From positions 1,922,001 to 1,986,000 of the forward strand of contig NC_003155.5 of the NCBI RefSeq assembly GCF_000009765.2: a stretch of 64,000 nucleotides of DNA, given 5' to 3'. Positions 23,076-31,418 of this stretch are shown piece after piece. The notes beneath the pieces were generated by a model that was not told where the DNA came from, made no database searches, and saw nothing but the letters and a program-made list of their open reading frames with translations. A program made the position numbers and the translations under genes. Source of the stretch: Streptomyces avermitilis MA-4680 = NBRC 14893 (GTDB lineage: Bacteria > Actinomycetota > Actinomycetes > Streptomycetales > Streptomycetaceae). Within the stretch, counting starts at the first letter, position 1. Each line of letters begins with the position of its first letter.

Positions 23076-25624
23076 GCGGGGTCTCCTTCGCTGCTGTCAC
23101 CGGCGGGGCCGGCCGCACGGCCGGGTGAGCGGCCGCCGCCGCGCGCCCAGCCGTCCCGGTAGGCCGCCATGCGGTCCCGTACGAGTTCGGGGGTGCGCTC
23201 CTCGTCGTCCCGGACCCCGTGGGTGTGTGGCGCCGGTTCCTCGGGGCGCTGTCGGCGCAACTGGGGTGCGAGACTCGCCTGCCGTACCCGTCGCGGAAGG
23301 TCGTCCGAGCCTTCGGGGTCGTCCTGTTCCCCGGCCTCCGGGCCCTCCGCGTCCGGGGGGCGGTGCAGCCGTAGGGTGGCGACGCCGGGCGGCGGATTCT
23401 CGGGCGTGGTGTCCGGGGCTGCTTCCACGGCGGCGTGCACGGGGGGCACCAGTGCGGGTCGCCCGACCGCCTGCTGGACGGACTGGTGCGAGGCGGCGGC
23501 CACGCGCGCGTACGCGGGTTCCGCGTCCCGCCCGGTGTCGGCCGCACGGGGGACACGCTCCGCCGTGCCGCTGTGCAGCAGTGCGGTGGGCAGCAGCACG
23601 ACGGCGGTGGTCCCGCCGTAGGGCGAGGTCCGCAGGTGCACCTTGATGCCGTGCCGGGCGGCGAGCCTGCTGACCACGAAGAGGCCGAGCCGGTCACTGT
23701 CGAAGAGGTCGAGGGCCTCGGACTGTTCGATACGGCGGTTGGCCTCGGCGAGTGTCTCCTTGCCCATGCCCAGTCCCCGGTCCTCGACCTCGACGGCGTA
23801 TCCGTTGCCGACGGGTTCGCCGGTGACGCGCACGCGTGTGTGGGGCGGCGAGAACTGGGCGGCGTTCTCGACGATCTCGGCCATGAGGTGGGTGAGGTCG
23901 GCGACCGCGGCTCCGACGACGGAGGCCTCGGGAAGTTGTCGTACCTCCACGCGCGCGTAGTCCTCGACTTCGGACACGGCCGCGCGGACCACGTTCGTCA
24001 GCGAGACGGGCATGCGCCAGGCCCGGCCGGGTGCGGCCCCGGAGAGGATGATCAGGCTCTCCGCGTGGCGCCGCATGCGGGTGGTCAGGTGGTCGAGCCG
24101 GAAGAGGTCGCTCAGCTCGTTGGGGTCCTCCGACCTGCGTTCCATGCTGTCCAGCAGGCTGAGCTGCCGGTGCACCAGGATCTGACTGCGGCGGGCGAGG
24201 TTGACGAAGACTCCGGAGATGCCGCTGGCGAGTTCCGCGCGTTCGACGGCGGCGCGCAGCGCGGCGCGGTGCACGGTGCTCAGGGCTTCGGCGACCTGTC
24301 CGGTCTCGTCCTCGGCGGGCGGCCCCGGCGGGGCTTCGGCGCGAACGTCGATCTCTTCTCCGGCCCGCAACTTGCGCATGGCCTGCGGAAGTTTGCGGCG
24401 GGCGATCTCCAGGGCGCTGTTGCGGAGGCTGATCAGCTCGATGACGAGGCCGCGACCGATACGGACGGAGATGACCAGTGAAGCGGCCACGGCGGCGAGT
24501 CCGAAGAGGACAGCGGCGCCGGCCGGCGTGAGCAGGCCGCGGGTGAGGGGGTCGGCCCGGTCCGCGACGCCGCGTCCCGCGTCCGCCTCGATGGTCCGCA
24601 TGCCCTCCTGCACGCGCGCGTGGGCCGGGTCCCAGGTGGCTTGCGGGGCGGCGGCGATCCGCCTGGCTCCGGGACGGTTGGCGAGCACCTTGTCCTCGGC
24701 GGTGCGTACGTCGGCGTACGCGCGCCCCGTCGCGACGCCTTGCCAGGCGGCTCGTTCGCGTTCGCTCAGGTCCGCGACCGCGGAGTCGGTCAGGGTACGC
24801 CGAGTGTCCACGGCGCCGGTGAACAGCCGCAGCCGTTCGCCGTCGAGGGTGCCCGCGAGCCGCGCGCTGGACAGCACCGCGTCCTCCTGGGCCAGCGCCT
24901 CGCCCGCACGGGAGAATTCGAGCAGTACGCGCGCGTCGGAGCCGAGATCGGCGTCCTGGATGCCGGTGAGCGCGCCGCCGACGCCGAAGGCCGCCGCGAT
25001 CGTCCTGGTGTACTGCCCGAAGGTCTCGTCCCAGCGGGCCCGGCGTTCGAGCACCGCGCCGCGCAGGGAGCGCAGTTGCTCGGCTCCGCTGACGAAGGTC
25101 TCCAGGCGCCCGGGCACTTGGGCGGGGAGGTCGGCGCCGTCGGCGACGGTGTGGTGTCCGCCGAGCCGCAGCTTGTCCACCGCCCGGTCGGTGCGTGCCG
25201 CGAGCGTCCGGAAGCCGCTGTCCGGTTCTGCGGAGGGATCAATCACGTGGCGTACGGCGGCCGCGCGCTCGGCCTGGAGCGCGGCCACGGCGGCGGCGAC
25301 CGGCGCTCGCACTGTCGTGTCGACCTGCTGGACCTGGCGCAGCCGTGCCACGTCCTGGGCCGTGCTGACAGTGGCGTACGCCCAGAGGGCGAGCAGCGAG
25401 ACGACGGGCACCATCAACAGGCAGACGATCTTGGCCCGGACGGTCCGGGGACGCACGCCCCACCGTCCCGCGCCCACGGGTGAGTCGGCCGATGCGGCGG
25501 TGACGGTCTCGTCGGTCCCGGTGTCCTCGTCGGCGGGCTGGCCCGCGTGGGCGCGCCGGCCGCGCACCGGGGGCCGGGACGGCGGCTCGGCGCCGGCTGA
25601 TGGGGTCCTACGGGATGTACGCAT
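23072..25624 (-). CDS. Conservon sensor histidine kinase with nitrate/nitrite-sensing-type domain (CvnA)
   Basis: 850 residues starting at an ATG after GAGGAGG. There is a basic, disordered N-terminus, a first membrane helix (66-86), a large extracytoplasmic helical NIT-type sensor (about 90-360), a second helix (about 363-388), a HAMP-like linker, and an atypical kinase core. The ATPase lid reads ENAAQFSPPHTRV (N-box near 585), VEDRGLGMGKE (G1) and DRLGLFVVSRLAARHGI (G2). No standard H-box with a clear phospho-His is visible. The last 180 residues are Pro/Arg/Glu-rich and likely unstructured. It heads the cvnABCD operon and presumably passes a signal to the roadblock and GTPase proteins instead of a response regulator. 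Confidence 0.93.
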   Translation of the reverse strand: MRTSRRTPSAGAEPPSRPPVRGRRAHAGQPADEDTGTDETVTAASADSPVGAGRWGVRPRTVRAKIVCLLMVPVVSLLALWAYATVSTAQDVARLRQVQQVDTTVRAPVAAAVAALQAERAAAVRHVIDPSAEPDSGFRTLAARTDRAVDKLRLGGHHTVADGADLPAQVPGRLETFVSGAEQLRSLRGAVLERRARWDETFGQYTRTIAAAFGVGGALTGIQDADLGSDARVLLEFSRAGEALAQEDAVLSSARLAGTLDGERLRLFTGAVDTRRTLTDSAVADLSERERAAWQGVATGRAYADVRTAEDKVLANRPGARRIAAAPQATWDPAHARVQEGMRTIEADAGRGVADRADPLTRGLLTPAGAAVLFGLAAVAASLVISVRIGRGLVIELISLRNSALEIARRKLPQAMRKLRAGEEIDVRAEAPPGPPAEDETGQVAEALSTVHRAALRAAVERAELASGISGVFVNLARRSQILVHRQLSLLDSMERRSEDPNELSDLFRLDHLTTRMRRHAESLIILSGAAPGRAWRMPVSLTNVVRAAVSEVEDYARVEVRQLPEASVVGAAVADLTHLMAEIVENAAQFSPPHTRVRVTGEPVGNGYAVEVEDRGLGMGKETLAEANRRIEQSEALDLFDSDRLGLFVVSRLAARHGIKVHLRTSPYGGTTAVVLLPTALLHSGTAERVPRAADTGRDAEPAYARVAAASHQSVQQAVGRPALVPPVHAAVEAAPDTTPENPPPGVATLRLHRPPDAEGPEAGEQDDPEGSDDLPRRVRQASLAPQLRRQRPEEPAPHTHGVRDDEERTPELVRDRMAAYRDGWARGGGRSPGRAAGPAGDSSEGDPA

Positions 25625-25687
25625 GGCCTCCTCGCTCGGAGTGGTTCGGGGCGCGCCGCCCGGGTCCTCGCCGGTCCCGGGCCGCCG

Positions 25688-26461
25688 CTAGCGGGCGACG
25701 CTCTCCACCGGCTGCTGGGCCGACGCGGATGCCTCGCGCTCTCCGGCGGTCGGCGACAGCGCGACGAACGCCGATGTCAGGAAGAGGTAGGACCCGAGGC
25801 CGACGGCGAGGGGGAAGATGAACTGCATCGCCGTGGCCCCGGGCAGGACCTCCCCGGCAGGGCTGACGCGCACGCGGACCGCGATCATTCCGGTGTAGTG
25901 CATGCTGCTCACCGCCACGCCCATGACGAGGGAGGCGACGGCGACGGCGATCGGCGACTGGATGTTGAGGGCCGCCCACAGGGCCGCGGTCGCCGCGACC
26001 ACGGCGATCAGGACGGAGAGTCCGACGAGCACCGGGTCGTAGTGCACGACGCCGTGCAGCCGCAGCGCCGCCATGCCCAGGTAGTGCATGCTGGCGACGC
26101 CGAGACCGGTGGTGAGGCCCCCGAGGAAGAGCGCCCGGGCGCGGTCCCGGCCGTAGCCGACGGCGAAGACCCCGGTGCCGACGACGACCATGGCGACCAG
26201 CAGGCTGAGAATGGTCAGTGGCACGTTGTAGCGGATCTCGGTGCCGCTGACGCTGAAGCCGAGCATGGCCACGAAGTGCATGGTCCAGATGCCGGTGCCG
26301 ATCGCGGAGGCCGCGGTGATCAGCCAGTTCCGGCGCGATCGCCCGGTGGCGCCGAGCGCGCGGACGGTGCAGCGCAGCCCGAGGGCTGCGCCGATGCAGG
26401 CCATCACATACGACAGCACGGGGGTCAGCCAGCCGAAGGCGGCGTGGTCCAGGTGTCCCAT
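25688..26461 (-). CDS. MHYT-domain integral membrane protein
   Basis: A 257-residue protein with about seven transmembrane helices and three MHYT-type motifs: IWTMHFVAMLGF, ASMHYLGMAAL and SSMHYTGMIAV. The conserved Met and His residues are proposed to bind copper and sense O2, CO or NO. Unlike well-known MHYT proteins it has no attached GGDEF/EAL or kinase output domain. It ends 63 bases before the conservon kinase start on the same strand, so it may be the first gene of that operon and serve as its membrane input. That functional link is inference. Confidence 0.92.
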   Translation of the reverse strand: MGHLDHAAFGWLTPVLSYVMACIGAALGLRCTVRALGATGRSRRNWLITAASAIGTGIWTMHFVAMLGFSVSGTEIRYNVPLTILSLLVAMVVVGTGVFAVGYGRDRARALFLGGLTTGLGVASMHYLGMAALRLHGVVHYDPVLVGLSVLIAVVAATAALWAALNIQSPIAVAVASLVMGVAVSSMHYTGMIAVRVRVSPAGEVLPGATAMQFIFPLAVGLGSYLFLTSAFVALSPTAGEREASASAQQPVESVAR

Positions 26462-26613
26462 GGCCCAGGGACGCTAGTCCGCACAAGGGCGCACAAGGGG
26501 GGCGCATTTCGAAAGGTGTTGAAATATGACACAGAGAGGTACAGGAGCGACCGCCTCACGTTCGAACGTGCGCACAGCTTCGTACTCCGTGCCGGTGAGG
26601 GATCATGCGGTGC

Positions 26614-27213
26614 ATGAGCGACGACCACACACACGTCCAGGAGTTCTTCGAGGCGCGGGCCGCCGACTGGGACAGCCGGTTCCCCGACGACGGGCCCGCG
26701 CACGCGGCCGCGGTCGCCGAGCTGGGGCTGCGCGAGGGCGACCGCGTGCTCGACGCGGGCTGCGGGACGGGACGCGCCCTGCCGTCGCTGCGTGCCGCCG
26801 TCGGGTCCTCCGGTGTGGTCGTCGGCGTCGATCTGACCCCGGCCATGCTGGCGGCCGCCGCACGGGCCGGCAGGGGACGCGACGGGCACCTCCTGCTCGC
26901 CGACGTGACCAGGCTGCCTCTGGGCACGGAATCACTCGACGCCGTGTTCGCGGCCGGTCTCATCGCCCATCTCCCCGAACCGGCGGAGAACCTGAGGGAG
27001 TTGGCGCGAGTGGTGCGAGCCGGCGGCACTCTCGCGCTCTTCCACCCGATCGGCCGGGCGGCGCTCGCGGCGCGCCAGGGGCGGCAGATCACCCCGGACG
27101 ATCTTCGCGCGGAGGCCAACCTCGGCCCGCTGCTTGCCGGTTCCGGCTGGCGTATGACGTCGTACGTCGACGAGGACGCCCGGTTCCTGGCGCTGGCCGT
27201 ACGCGTGAAGTGA
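26614..27213 (+). CDS. SAM-dependent methyltransferase (class I)
   Basis: A protein of about 199 residues. The SAM-binding motif I is VLDAGCGTGRALP, followed by motif II VVVGVDLTPAML and a UbiE-like LPLGTESLDAVFAAGLIAHLPEP with LRELARVVRAGGTLALFHP. It is a small soluble enzyme of the Methyltransf_11 group; the substrate cannot be predicted. Two ATGs compete: 26605, which is only three bases after GAGGG, and 26614. I chose the second. It is divergent from the MHYT gene across a 150-base AT-richer spacer and convergent with the hydrolase gene. Confidence 0.88.
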   Translation: MSDDHTHVQEFFEARAADWDSRFPDDGPAHAAAVAELGLREGDRVLDAGCGTGRALPSLRAAVGSSGVVVGVDLTPAMLAAAARAGRGRDGHLLLADVTRLPLGTESLDAVFAAGLIAHLPEPAENLRELARVVRAGGTLALFHPIGRAALAARQGRQITPDDLRAEANLGPLLAGSGWRMTSYVDEDARFLALAVRVK

Positions 27214-27239
27214 CACAGCCGTACGCGTGAGGTGACACA

Positions 27240-27998
27240 TCAGGGCACGCCGACGACCTCTGCGGCAAAGGCGTCCGGGTTGTCGAACATGACGTTGTGG
27301 CCGGCGCCGGGCACGGTCACCACACGTACACCCGCCGCCTCCAGGTCCCGCCTGCCCTCGACTTCACCGCTCAGTTCGCCCTGGAGATAGACGCGGTCCG
27401 CGGTCATTCCTTCCAGGAGGCGGCGCATCGTGGGGGTCGTGCCGCGTGCGAGGTTCACCGCGGTGCGATGGAGGGCGCGCGGGTCGGCGAGTCGCATCGT
27501 CGCCGCCCAGGTGGGCCCGATCTTGTCCAGCACGCGCGCGTGGCCACCGTTGTCGACGTAGTCGGCCTCCTCGTACGAGGCGATGCCACTGCTGCCGGCC
27601 TTGACGGGAGGGTACGGATCGAGGTTGGCCTCGGACAGCACCAGTCGCGAGACGAGACCGGGTCGCCGGTGGGCCAGCACGATGGCGACCGCCCCGCCCA
27701 TGCTGTGGGCGACGATCTCCGCCCCGCTCACCCCGGCCTCGTCCAGCGCGGCGGAGAGCGCGTCCGCGTGGTCCTCCAGGGTGTAGCCGTAGTCCGCGGG
27801 CCGGTCGCTGATGCCGTGTCCCGGGAGATCCACGAACAGCGTGCGGCGGCCGGCCATTTCGGGCCGCGCCGCGATGTGCGCGTGGTACACCGTCGAGGCC
27901 GAGCCCAGCCCGTGCACGTACACGCGTGCCGGTTCGAAGCCCGGCGTCTCCGTCCACCGGATCATGCTTCCCCTGCCGTCGAACTCAGCCTGCTTCAT
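27240..27998 (-). CDS. Alpha/beta hydrolase
   Basis: A 252-residue alpha/beta-hydrolase-fold protein from the ATG at 27998, preceded by AAGGAGAG. The oxyanion region VHGLGSAS, the nucleophile elbow AHSMGG (Ser), and the C-terminal GAGHNVMFD (catalytic His) are present; the acid residue is probably in the strand around VEGRRDLEAAGVRVVTV. A longer frame to 28154 would run through the operator array and is rejected. It could be an esterase, lipase or epoxide hydrolase-like enzyme. The gene is divergent from a PadR regulator and probably controlled by it through the array at 28045-28110. Confidence 0.9.
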   Translation of the reverse strand: MKQAEFDGRGSMIRWTETPGFEPARVYVHGLGSASTVYHAHIAARPEMAGRRTLFVDLPGHGISDRPADYGYTLEDHADALSAALDEAGVSGAEIVAHSMGGAVAIVLAHRRPGLVSRLVLSEANLDPYPPVKAGSSGIASYEEADYVDNGGHARVLDKIGPTWAATMRLADPRALHRTAVNLARGTTPTMRRLLEGMTADRVYLQGELSGEVEGRRDLEAAGVRVVTVPGAGHNVMFDNPDAFAAEVVGVP

Positions 27999-28044
27999 CG
28001 CCCTCTCCTTGCTTCCGCCATCGATTCCGTCGCCTTCAAGAGAG

Positions 28045-28110
28045 TACATCGGTTCCGATGTATAGATAGACCGATGTAGAGAAAAAGTGATGTAGGGAGG
28101 GAGCGATGTA
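28045..28110. promoter_or_regulatory. Phased PadR-type operator array
   Basis: GATGTA occurs four times with an exact 16-base period: 28057, 28073, 28089 and 28105. The first copy is also the right half of an 18-base palindrome, TACATCGGTTCCGATGTA (28045-28062), with perfect 8-base arms. The array fills the space between the two divergent starts (27998 and 28129). PadR repressors commonly recognise ATGT/ACAT half-sites. Binding by the adjacent regulator is inferred. Confidence 0.75.
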
Positions 28111-28128
28111 CAGCGAGAGTGAGGCAGA

Positions 28129-28671
28129 ATGCGCAGCATGCTGGAGTTGGCCATCCTCGGATTTCTGTACGACGCGCCGCTGCACGGCTACGAGCTGCGC
28201 AAACGCATCACGGCCCTGACGGGGCACGTGCGACCCATCGCCGAGAGCACGCTGTATCCCGCGATCAAGCGGCTGGAGACGGCCGGTCTGCTGAAGCGGG
28301 CGACGGAGCCGGGCTCCGTGGCGGCCCCGCGTCACGTCCTCACACTCACCGAGGACGGCAGGCGCGAGCTGCGCCGGCGGCTGGCGGAACCGGTTCAGCG
28401 CGACATCACCGACGAGAACCGCTGGTTCACGGTGCTCGCCTTCCTCAGGCACCTGGCCGACCCCACGGCTCAGGCCGCCGTCCTGCGGCGCCGACTGGCC
28501 TTCCTGGAGGAACCCGCGAGCTTCTTCTACGAGGGCGACCGGCCGCTGCGCGCGGAGGAACTCGACGACCCCTTCCGGCGCGGCATTCTCACCATCGCGC
28601 GGGCCACGAGCCGGGCCGAGCTGGACTGGCTGCGGACCACGATCGGCTCACTCGACGGGAGCGGTGGCTGA
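28129..28671 (+). CDS. PadR family transcriptional regulator
   Basis: A 180-residue PadR protein. The winged helix is MLELAILGFLYDAPLHGYELRKRI, then IAESTLYPAIKRLETAGLL and the wing PRHVLTLTEDGRREL. The C-terminal half is a helical dimerisation arm (Vir_Act_alpha_C type). It should repress itself and the divergent hydrolase gene until a ligand binds. The end overlaps the convergent oxygenase gene by 24 bases. The ATG at 28129 is the first of two (28138 is the other). Confidence 0.94.
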   Translation: MRSMLELAILGFLYDAPLHGYELRKRITALTGHVRPIAESTLYPAIKRLETAGLLKRATEPGSVAAPRHVLTLTEDGRRELRRRLAEPVQRDITDENRWFTVLAFLRHLADPTAQAAVLRRRLAFLEEPASFFYEGDRPLRAEELDDPFRRGILTIARATSRAELDWLRTTIGSLDGSGG

Positions 28672-29553
28672 CGTCCCCGAGTGCCGGACCGGACAGCCCC
28701 TCACCCCCGGCACCGGAGTGGTGCCGAGCTCGCCGACGCGGTAGCCGTTCGGATAGCCCTTGACCTCCCAGTTGCGCCGCGCGAAGTGCGGCGCCCGGCG
28801 CGGCGGCAGCAGACGCACCATCCGGCCCCGTGCCCGCACCGCGCGGCGCACCAACGCACGGGTGGCGGCGCCCGGCGGCTCGTACCGGAAGGCCCGCAGG
28901 AGCGGTTCGTCGAGCAGGGCGAACGTGGAGGTGCGCAACAGCGGCGCGAGAGGGCCGGGATACCAGGAGGTCATCAGGCCCAGCGTCGCGTCGGCGACCC
29001 GGCGCGCATCCGCGTCCCAGGCGAAATGGGCCTCTTCGTAGGTGTCGAGACAGTCCTCGAACTCCTCGTAGGTCCCTGGGATGTCCTTGATGCCCATGTG
29101 CCGCCCCAGAGTGCGGTAGTACACGGTGGTGGCGACGACCTCGTGCCGGGAGAGCCTGCGCCAGGCGTAGGCGTCGACCCACCGTCTGGGCATCACCACG
29201 AACGTGGACAGCACGTACCGCATGTCGTCGTTGCTGATGTCGTAGCTGCGGTGCATCTGGTTGATCCGGCGGATCGCGCTGCGCCCTTCCGCACCGTCGA
29301 AGCCGTGCTCGACGACGGCGTCGAGAAGCAGCGCGGTGTCGTCGTAGCGCTTCTGTGTGCGGTCCGTGAGTTCGGCCGTCTCGGCGAGCAGCCGCCCGAT
29401 GCTCGGGACGGCGTACGTGCGGTACAGCGCCAGCTCCAGAGCCCGGGTGAAGTCCCATGGGAACTCGTAGGCCGCGGTCAGCCGGTAGATCTTCAGCGCG
29501 TCCTTCTCCGGGTCCATCCGACGGATCTGTTCGAGCCGCTCGAAGCGCTTCAC
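28648..29553 (-). CDS. MpaB-family oxygenase (DUF2236)
   Basis: A 301-residue protein of the ER-bound oxygenase MpaB / rubber oxygenase (Lcp) superfamily, which binds heme b in an all-helical fold. Recognisable segments are AAYEFPWDFTRALELALYRTYAVPSIG, INQMHRSYDISNDDMRYVLSTFVVMPRRWV, and YYRTLGRHMGIKDIPGTYEEF. The His in INQMHRSY and others in the RLSRHEV region are candidate heme ligands. Substrates of bacterial members are mostly unknown. The C-terminus overlaps padR on the opposite strand, which may cause transcriptional interference. Confidence 0.88.
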   Translation of the reverse strand: MKRFERLEQIRRMDPEKDALKIYRLTAAYEFPWDFTRALELALYRTYAVPSIGRLLAETAELTDRTQKRYDDTALLLDAVVEHGFDGAEGRSAIRRINQMHRSYDISNDDMRYVLSTFVVMPRRWVDAYAWRRLSRHEVVATTVYYRTLGRHMGIKDIPGTYEEFEDCLDTYEEAHFAWDADARRVADATLGLMTSWYPGPLAPLLRTSTFALLDEPLLRAFRYEPPGAATRALVRRAVRARGRMVRLLPPRRAPHFARRNWEVKGYPNGYRVGELGTTPVPGVRGCPVRHSGTSATAPVE

Positions 29554-29652
29554 CGTGCCGTCCCCCTTCTACCGACGAAGCTCCAACTTTACGGTGAACA
29601 GCGTCAGATGGGTGAGGGGCGACGTCAGTCGCACAGGGGGAAGGCGGCACAG

Positions 29653-29949
29653 ATGTTCGGCAGACTCCGCACGTCCTTCAGCAGGTTTCGCAACTCCATG
29701 CGTGTGGAGGCGGCCCCGCGCGGGGGCAAGCAGAACCACAACCTGTTCGAAGCGGCCGCCGCCTATGTGGCCGCGTGCGCCGAGGACGACCAGGAGCGGA
29801 TGGACGAGGCCGCGACCTGGGTGTCGCCCGAGGCGCTGTCGTTCGGGGTGAGCGAGCTGGCGTGCCGGGCCGTCATCGCGCTCGCGCGGGAACGCGACGA
29901 GTCGTCGCGGACCGTGGCGCGGACCCTCCTCGGGCTGCCCATGGCCTGA
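29653..29949 (+). CDS. Small conserved hypothetical protein
   Basis: A 98-residue protein from the ATG at 29653, with GGGGGAAGG a short distance upstream. It has a basic N-terminus (MFGRLRTSFSRFRNSMRVE) followed by an acidic helical part (HNLFEAAAAYVAACAEDDQERMDEAATWVSP is the core region) and ends ARTLLGLPMA. No signal peptide, membrane helix or catalytic motif is apparent. I do not recognise the family. It is divergent from the MpaB oxygenase gene. Confidence 0.6.
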   Translation: MFGRLRTSFSRFRNSMRVEAAPRGGKQNHNLFEAAAAYVAACAEDDQERMDEAATWVSPEALSFGVSELACRAVIALARERDESSRTVARTLLGLPMA

Positions 29950-29979
29950 CACCGTGGACGTAATGGCCGATTCGCCCCC

Positions 29980-30015
29980 GTCCGGCCGGATATTCACCCC
30001 TGTCCGGCCGGATAT
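29980..30015. promoter_or_regulatory. Pair of palindromic repeats spaced by 22 bp
   Basis: GTCCGGCCGGATAT occurs at 29980-29993 and again at 30002-30015; each copy contains the perfect palindrome TCCGGCCGGA. The 22-base spacing equals two helical turns, so both would face the same side. They lie about 90-125 bases upstream of the next gene's start and may be operators. Confidence 0.45.
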
Positions 30016-30104
30016 CTGCAGCTCCAGGTGTGCTTCGCAGTCGTGACAACCGGCTTCGGGTCGCATTAGGGTGCGCCGACGGACCAAGCGATGGGGAGGG
30101 TGGA

Positions 30105-30986
30105 ATGGCCGGGACGGACGAAGAGACCGTCGCCGCCCAGGACGACGCGCTGTATGTGCTGACGGCGGTGCTGTTGACGCCCGCGAAGTTTCCCAGCGTG
30201 TTGGGTGACGACTATCCGGAAGCCTGCGCGGCGCTCGGTCTGGCGCCGCTCGCCGACGGGTACGGCCTCGTGCTCGGCCAGGACGGAGATGGCGCGCGGT
30301 GGACCGTCGTCATCGACGATGTGTCGCTGGTGGCCGTGGCCATCGCGTCATGGGACTGCGGCATGGAGTACGACCTGTCGCCCGAGGAGCACACGGTCGT
30401 CGCCGCGCTGCCCGGCTGGCCCCTGGCGGTCGCCGTCGCGGCCCCCGGTGTGCCGGCTCCGCATGATCCCTCGCCCGAGGTCACGGATCTCGAGCCGCTG
30501 CGTCCGCCGGACTGCGAGACCTGGGGTTCCGCGCAGCGGCGCCTGGGTGCGGACGAGATCGCGCTCCAGTGGGCGACCTGGCGGGGGCAGATCGGCGACG
30601 ACTACTTCACGAACCGGAACGGCGAAGCGTCGGCCGAGGAACCCGTGAAAGCCGACGACGGTGACGGCAACAACGAGAACGACGCCGGCGACGACAACGT
30701 CGACAGCCGGAACACGCCGCGTCGCGGCATCCGCCGTGTCCTCGCGGAGGCGCGCTCGTACGTGGACACTCCGCCGCCGCTGGGCCGTGTCCGGTCCTCC
30801 TTCGCGCCCGGCGACGCCCGCACCCTGCGTGCGGACGGGCCCGGCTGGTCCATCGTGGCCCGGACGGACGACATCGCGTTCGTCCTGCTCGACGAGGAGC
30901 CCGGAGAGGTCCTTCCGGTGGGCCGTGGTCCCGAGCTGCCCGGCCTTCTGGAGGCACTCGACAAGATGGCGGTCCGCCCGGCCTGA
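30105..30986 (+). CDS. Conserved hypothetical protein, two globular parts with an acidic linker
   Basis: 293 residues from the ATG at 30105, preceded by GGGGAGGG. The N-terminal half (1-165) looks globular, with the motif YVLTAVLLTPAKFPSVLGDDYPEA; an acidic, Asn/Asp-rich linker follows (about 176-200), and the C-terminal part contains TPPPLGRVRSSFAPGDARTL and WSIVARTDDIAFVLLDE. There is no signal peptide or membrane helix. I do not recognise a family and assign no function. It is convergent with a small membrane protein gene, with a strong hairpin between them. Confidence 0.7.
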   Translation: MAGTDEETVAAQDDALYVLTAVLLTPAKFPSVLGDDYPEACAALGLAPLADGYGLVLGQDGDGARWTVVIDDVSLVAVAIASWDCGMEYDLSPEEHTVVAALPGWPLAVAVAAPGVPAPHDPSPEVTDLEPLRPPDCETWGSAQRRLGADEIALQWATWRGQIGDDYFTNRNGEASAEEPVKADDGDGNNENDAGDDNVDSRNTPRRGIRRVLAEARSYVDTPPPLGRVRSSFAPGDARTLRADGPGWSIVARTDDIAFVLLDEEPGEVLPVGRGPELPGLLEALDKMAVRPA

Positions 30987-31018
30987 TCCGGGTGGACGGG
31001 TCGGCACGCGTCGCAAGG

Positions 31019-31060
31019 CGCCGCCCGCAGGACGGGCTGCCGGCAGGCCCGCGGGCGGCG
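31019..31060. terminator. Bidirectional nested hairpin terminator
   Basis: CGCCGCCCGC (31019-31028) pairs perfectly with GCGGGCGGCG (31051-31060), and the loop itself folds (GGGCTGCC with GGCAGGCCC). It lies between two convergent genes. Confidence 0.7.
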
Positions 31061-31111
31061 ATACGGTCGGCGCCCGTGCGCCGACGGGCTACGCACCGGG
31101 CGGACGAGTGC

Positions 31112-31294
31112 TCAGCGGCCGAGTTCCTTGCGCGTGACACGGCGCAGCCTGCGCCGCTGTGCGGGGTCCAGTGCCAGATACGCGGCGGCCGGCACTCCCA
31201 GGATGATCAGGAGGGCGGCCCACCAGGGAAGCCAGATCCACAGGATGAGCCCGACCACCACACCGCCGGTGGCGATCTTCGCGTTCTTCGACAT
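31112..31294 (-). CDS. Small membrane protein
   Basis: A 60-residue protein starting MSKNAKIATGG, with AAGGAGG placed ideally upstream. Two closely spaced hydrophobic stretches (about 8-22 and 24-41, with Trp-rich WIWLPWW between) form one hairpin or one long membrane segment, followed by a strongly basic cytoplasmic tail (RRRLRRVTRKELGR). No family is recognised. It is too small for an enzyme. Expression is supported by the good ribosome binding site. Confidence 0.7.
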   Translation of the reverse strand: MSKNAKIATGGVVVGLILWIWLPWWAALLIILGVPAAAYLALDPAQRRRLRRVTRKELGR

Positions 31295-31418
31295 GTATGT
31301 CGCCTCCTTCGCGGCCACTGCCGCTCTCTGTCCTGAGAACGGGTGCATGCTGCGCGCGGTTCCAGCTCGCGACCCTGATACAACCCTGAGAAACCTCGGC
31401 CTCCGGCTCTCGAAGGCC

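Noticed and set aside
27999..28154. N-terminal extension of the alpha/beta hydrolase up to 28154
   Set aside because: It would cross the phased operator array and lacks a ribosome binding site, whereas the ATG at 27998 has AAGGAGAG and a family-typical beginning.
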